From assembly GCA_963573385.1 (NCBI GenBank), contig CAUYLG010070558.1:50733-114732 (forward strand): a stretch of DNA of 64,000 nucleotides. Reading direction: 5' to 3'. Source of the stretch: Cacajao melanocephalus (taxonomy: Eukaryota > Chordata > Mammalia > Primates > Pitheciidae). Each line of letters starts with the position of its first letter. Position 1 is the stretch's first letter. A program made the position numbers and the translations under genes. The notes below the pieces were generated by a model. It had not been told where the DNA came from and did not search any database. It worked only from the letters and a program-made list of their open reading frames with translations. Positions 62,818 to 64,000 of the stretch are shown here, piece after piece.

Positions 62818-62945
62818 ACATTCTACATAAATTATCTCTAAAACTCAGCTAATAGCACTGTGAGATAGCTATTAGGTAAGCAGTATTGTCCTTAGCGGAT
62901 AGTTGCATAGCTAACAAATGGGAGAGCTGAAATTGTTGGTTAAGT
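62818..62945 (-). mobile_element. MIR, antisense
   Basis: 'ataaattatctctaaaactcagctaatagcactgtgagatagc' and 'agctaacaaatgggagagctg'. Confidence 0.7.
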
Positions 62946-63351
62946 TATGATGGAAAATAAATGTAATGGAGCCTTCCAAAGCATATACCGGGAATGTTTG
63001 AGTGTCTGCCTTAGGTGGATGATCATCAGGTAAATACCTGATGGGGATGAAATGCTGGCCTGGTTTGGAATTGCTTGAAAAGCTATTTTTCAAGTCTTTT
63101 ATTGGCATAGTTTCATTGACTTCACCAATCCATTGCATCACTATTAAGTAGTAAAAGACACAGAGAGTAGAATCACTGGAAATACTGGTCACAAAGATAC
63201 TGTATATTATGGTGATGTCCCATTGAATATCAGAATGAATGTCCCCTCCATGGGGCCCGTGTGAATTGATGCCTTACTAAATATGCTCACCTGGTACTCC
63301 GGGAATGTTTTGCTCAGGTTCAGGCAGAACCTCCCTGTTAGTAGGTAACCT
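62946..63351. other. Unassigned non-coding stretch
   Basis: Nothing recognised; the minus-strand open frame at 62,911-63,192 is unsupported. Confidence 0.4.
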
Positions 63352-63640
63352 TTTATTTTATTTTTATTTTTTTGAGATGGAGTCTCGTTCTGTCACGTGG
63401 GCTGAAATGCAATGGTGTGATCTCAGCTCACTCCGCTTCCTGGGTTCAAGTGATTCTCCTGTCTCAGCCTCCTGAGTAGCTGGGATTACAGGTGCATGCC
63501 ACCATGCCCTTCTAATTTTTGTATTTTTAATAGAGATGGTGTTTCACCATGTTGGCCAGCCTGGTCTTGAACTCCTGACCTTGTGATCTGCTCGCCTTGG
63601 CCTCCCAAAGTGCTGGGATTACAGGCGTGAGCCACGGGCT
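63352..63640 (-). mobile_element. Alu, antisense, with small deletions
   Basis: (TTTTA)n head, 'gagatggagtctcgttctgtc', a deletion in the right arm ('ctcagctcactccgcttcc'), and an end clipped to 'gtgagccacggg'. Confidence 0.93.
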
Positions 63641-63725
63641 GACTATATTTGTTTTTAGCACATGGCAGATTGATAGCCTTAGTCAGGTTTAGTTTTCAGA
63701 TTTGCCATGTTTATACCCACTGCAT

Positions 63726-63762
63726 TATTTATTTATTTATTTATTTTATTTATTTATTTATT
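63726..63762. repeat. (TTTA)n microsatellite
   Basis: About nine TTTA units with one interruption. Confidence 0.92.
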
Positions 63763-63865
63763 AGAAAAAGAGAGAAAAGAAGAAAGAAAGAGTGAAAGAA
63801 AGTAAGAAAAAGAATGTAAGAGAGAAAGAAAGAGTAAGAGAAAGAGGGAGAGAGAACGAGATTCT
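63763..63865. repeat. (GAAA)/(GAGA)-rich polypurine tract
   Basis: About 100 bases almost free of pyrimidines except scattered T; units GAAA, GAAAGA and GTAAGA. Confidence 0.92.
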
Positions 63866-63895
63866 TGTTCTATTGCCCAGGCTAGAATGCAGTCG
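63866..63895 (-). mobile_element. Tiny Alu right-arm remnant, antisense
   Basis: 'tgttctattgcccaggctag' and 'aatgcagtcg'; its tail could have seeded the neighbouring simple repeats. Confidence 0.6.
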
Positions 63896-64000
63896 AAAAA
63901 TGGGTATTAAAAACCTCTTTTATGCCATTTTTTTAATACAGACAAGCTTACATCAGAATTAATGCAGAATTTACTTCTTTATTCTAGTAGAAAAAAAAAT
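63896..64000. other. Unassigned end of window
   Basis: AT-rich, nothing recognised. Confidence 0.4.

Overview
The window looks like primate, most likely human, nuclear DNA. It carries about 60 Alu copies of J to S/Y type (several with intact target-site duplications) on top of decayed MIR, L2, L1M, MaLR LTR, Tigger and Charlie copies. There is no dense prokaryotic-style coding. No intact protein-coding gene is visible, and almost every open frame is an Alu, L1 or GC-rich shadow.

Layout. Positions 1-29,340 are upstream flank: an Alu-rich, strongly antisense-Alu region laid over L1, MaLR/ERV LTR, L2, MIR and Tigger debris. Positions 29,345-30,480 are a TATA-less CpG-island promoter of a gene read on the + strand. 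It has four ZNF143/THAP11-type elements, an ETS-type site, a GA-rich tract and a non-coding first exon that ends in a (GCC)n tract and a good splice donor at 30,291/30,292. Positions 30,292-64,000 are read as a long first intron: a G-rich start (30,360-31,640), a repeat-poor block, then repeats to the end of the window. No coding exon of the host gene can be recognised and I do not name the gene.

Within the intron the clearest gene-derived item is an antisense HMGN2 processed pseudogene (about 45,935-47,450). It has lost its start codon, is frameshifted, is split by an Alu and carries a small internal duplication. A decayed hAT/Charlie DNA transposon (about 37,807-41,340) has been invaded by an LTR and several Alus and forms a readable stack of insertion events. 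A repeat-free block at 59,860-60,900 with an octamer palindrome is the best candidate for intronic regulatory DNA.

I found no CRISPR array, operon, functional RNA gene or evidence of a new biological system. The observations worth a second look are promoter architecture, simple repeats of disease-associated motif classes, odd Alu rearrangements and possible regulatory intron sequence. All repeat-family names come from memory of consensus sequences; boundaries are good to roughly 5-20 bases.
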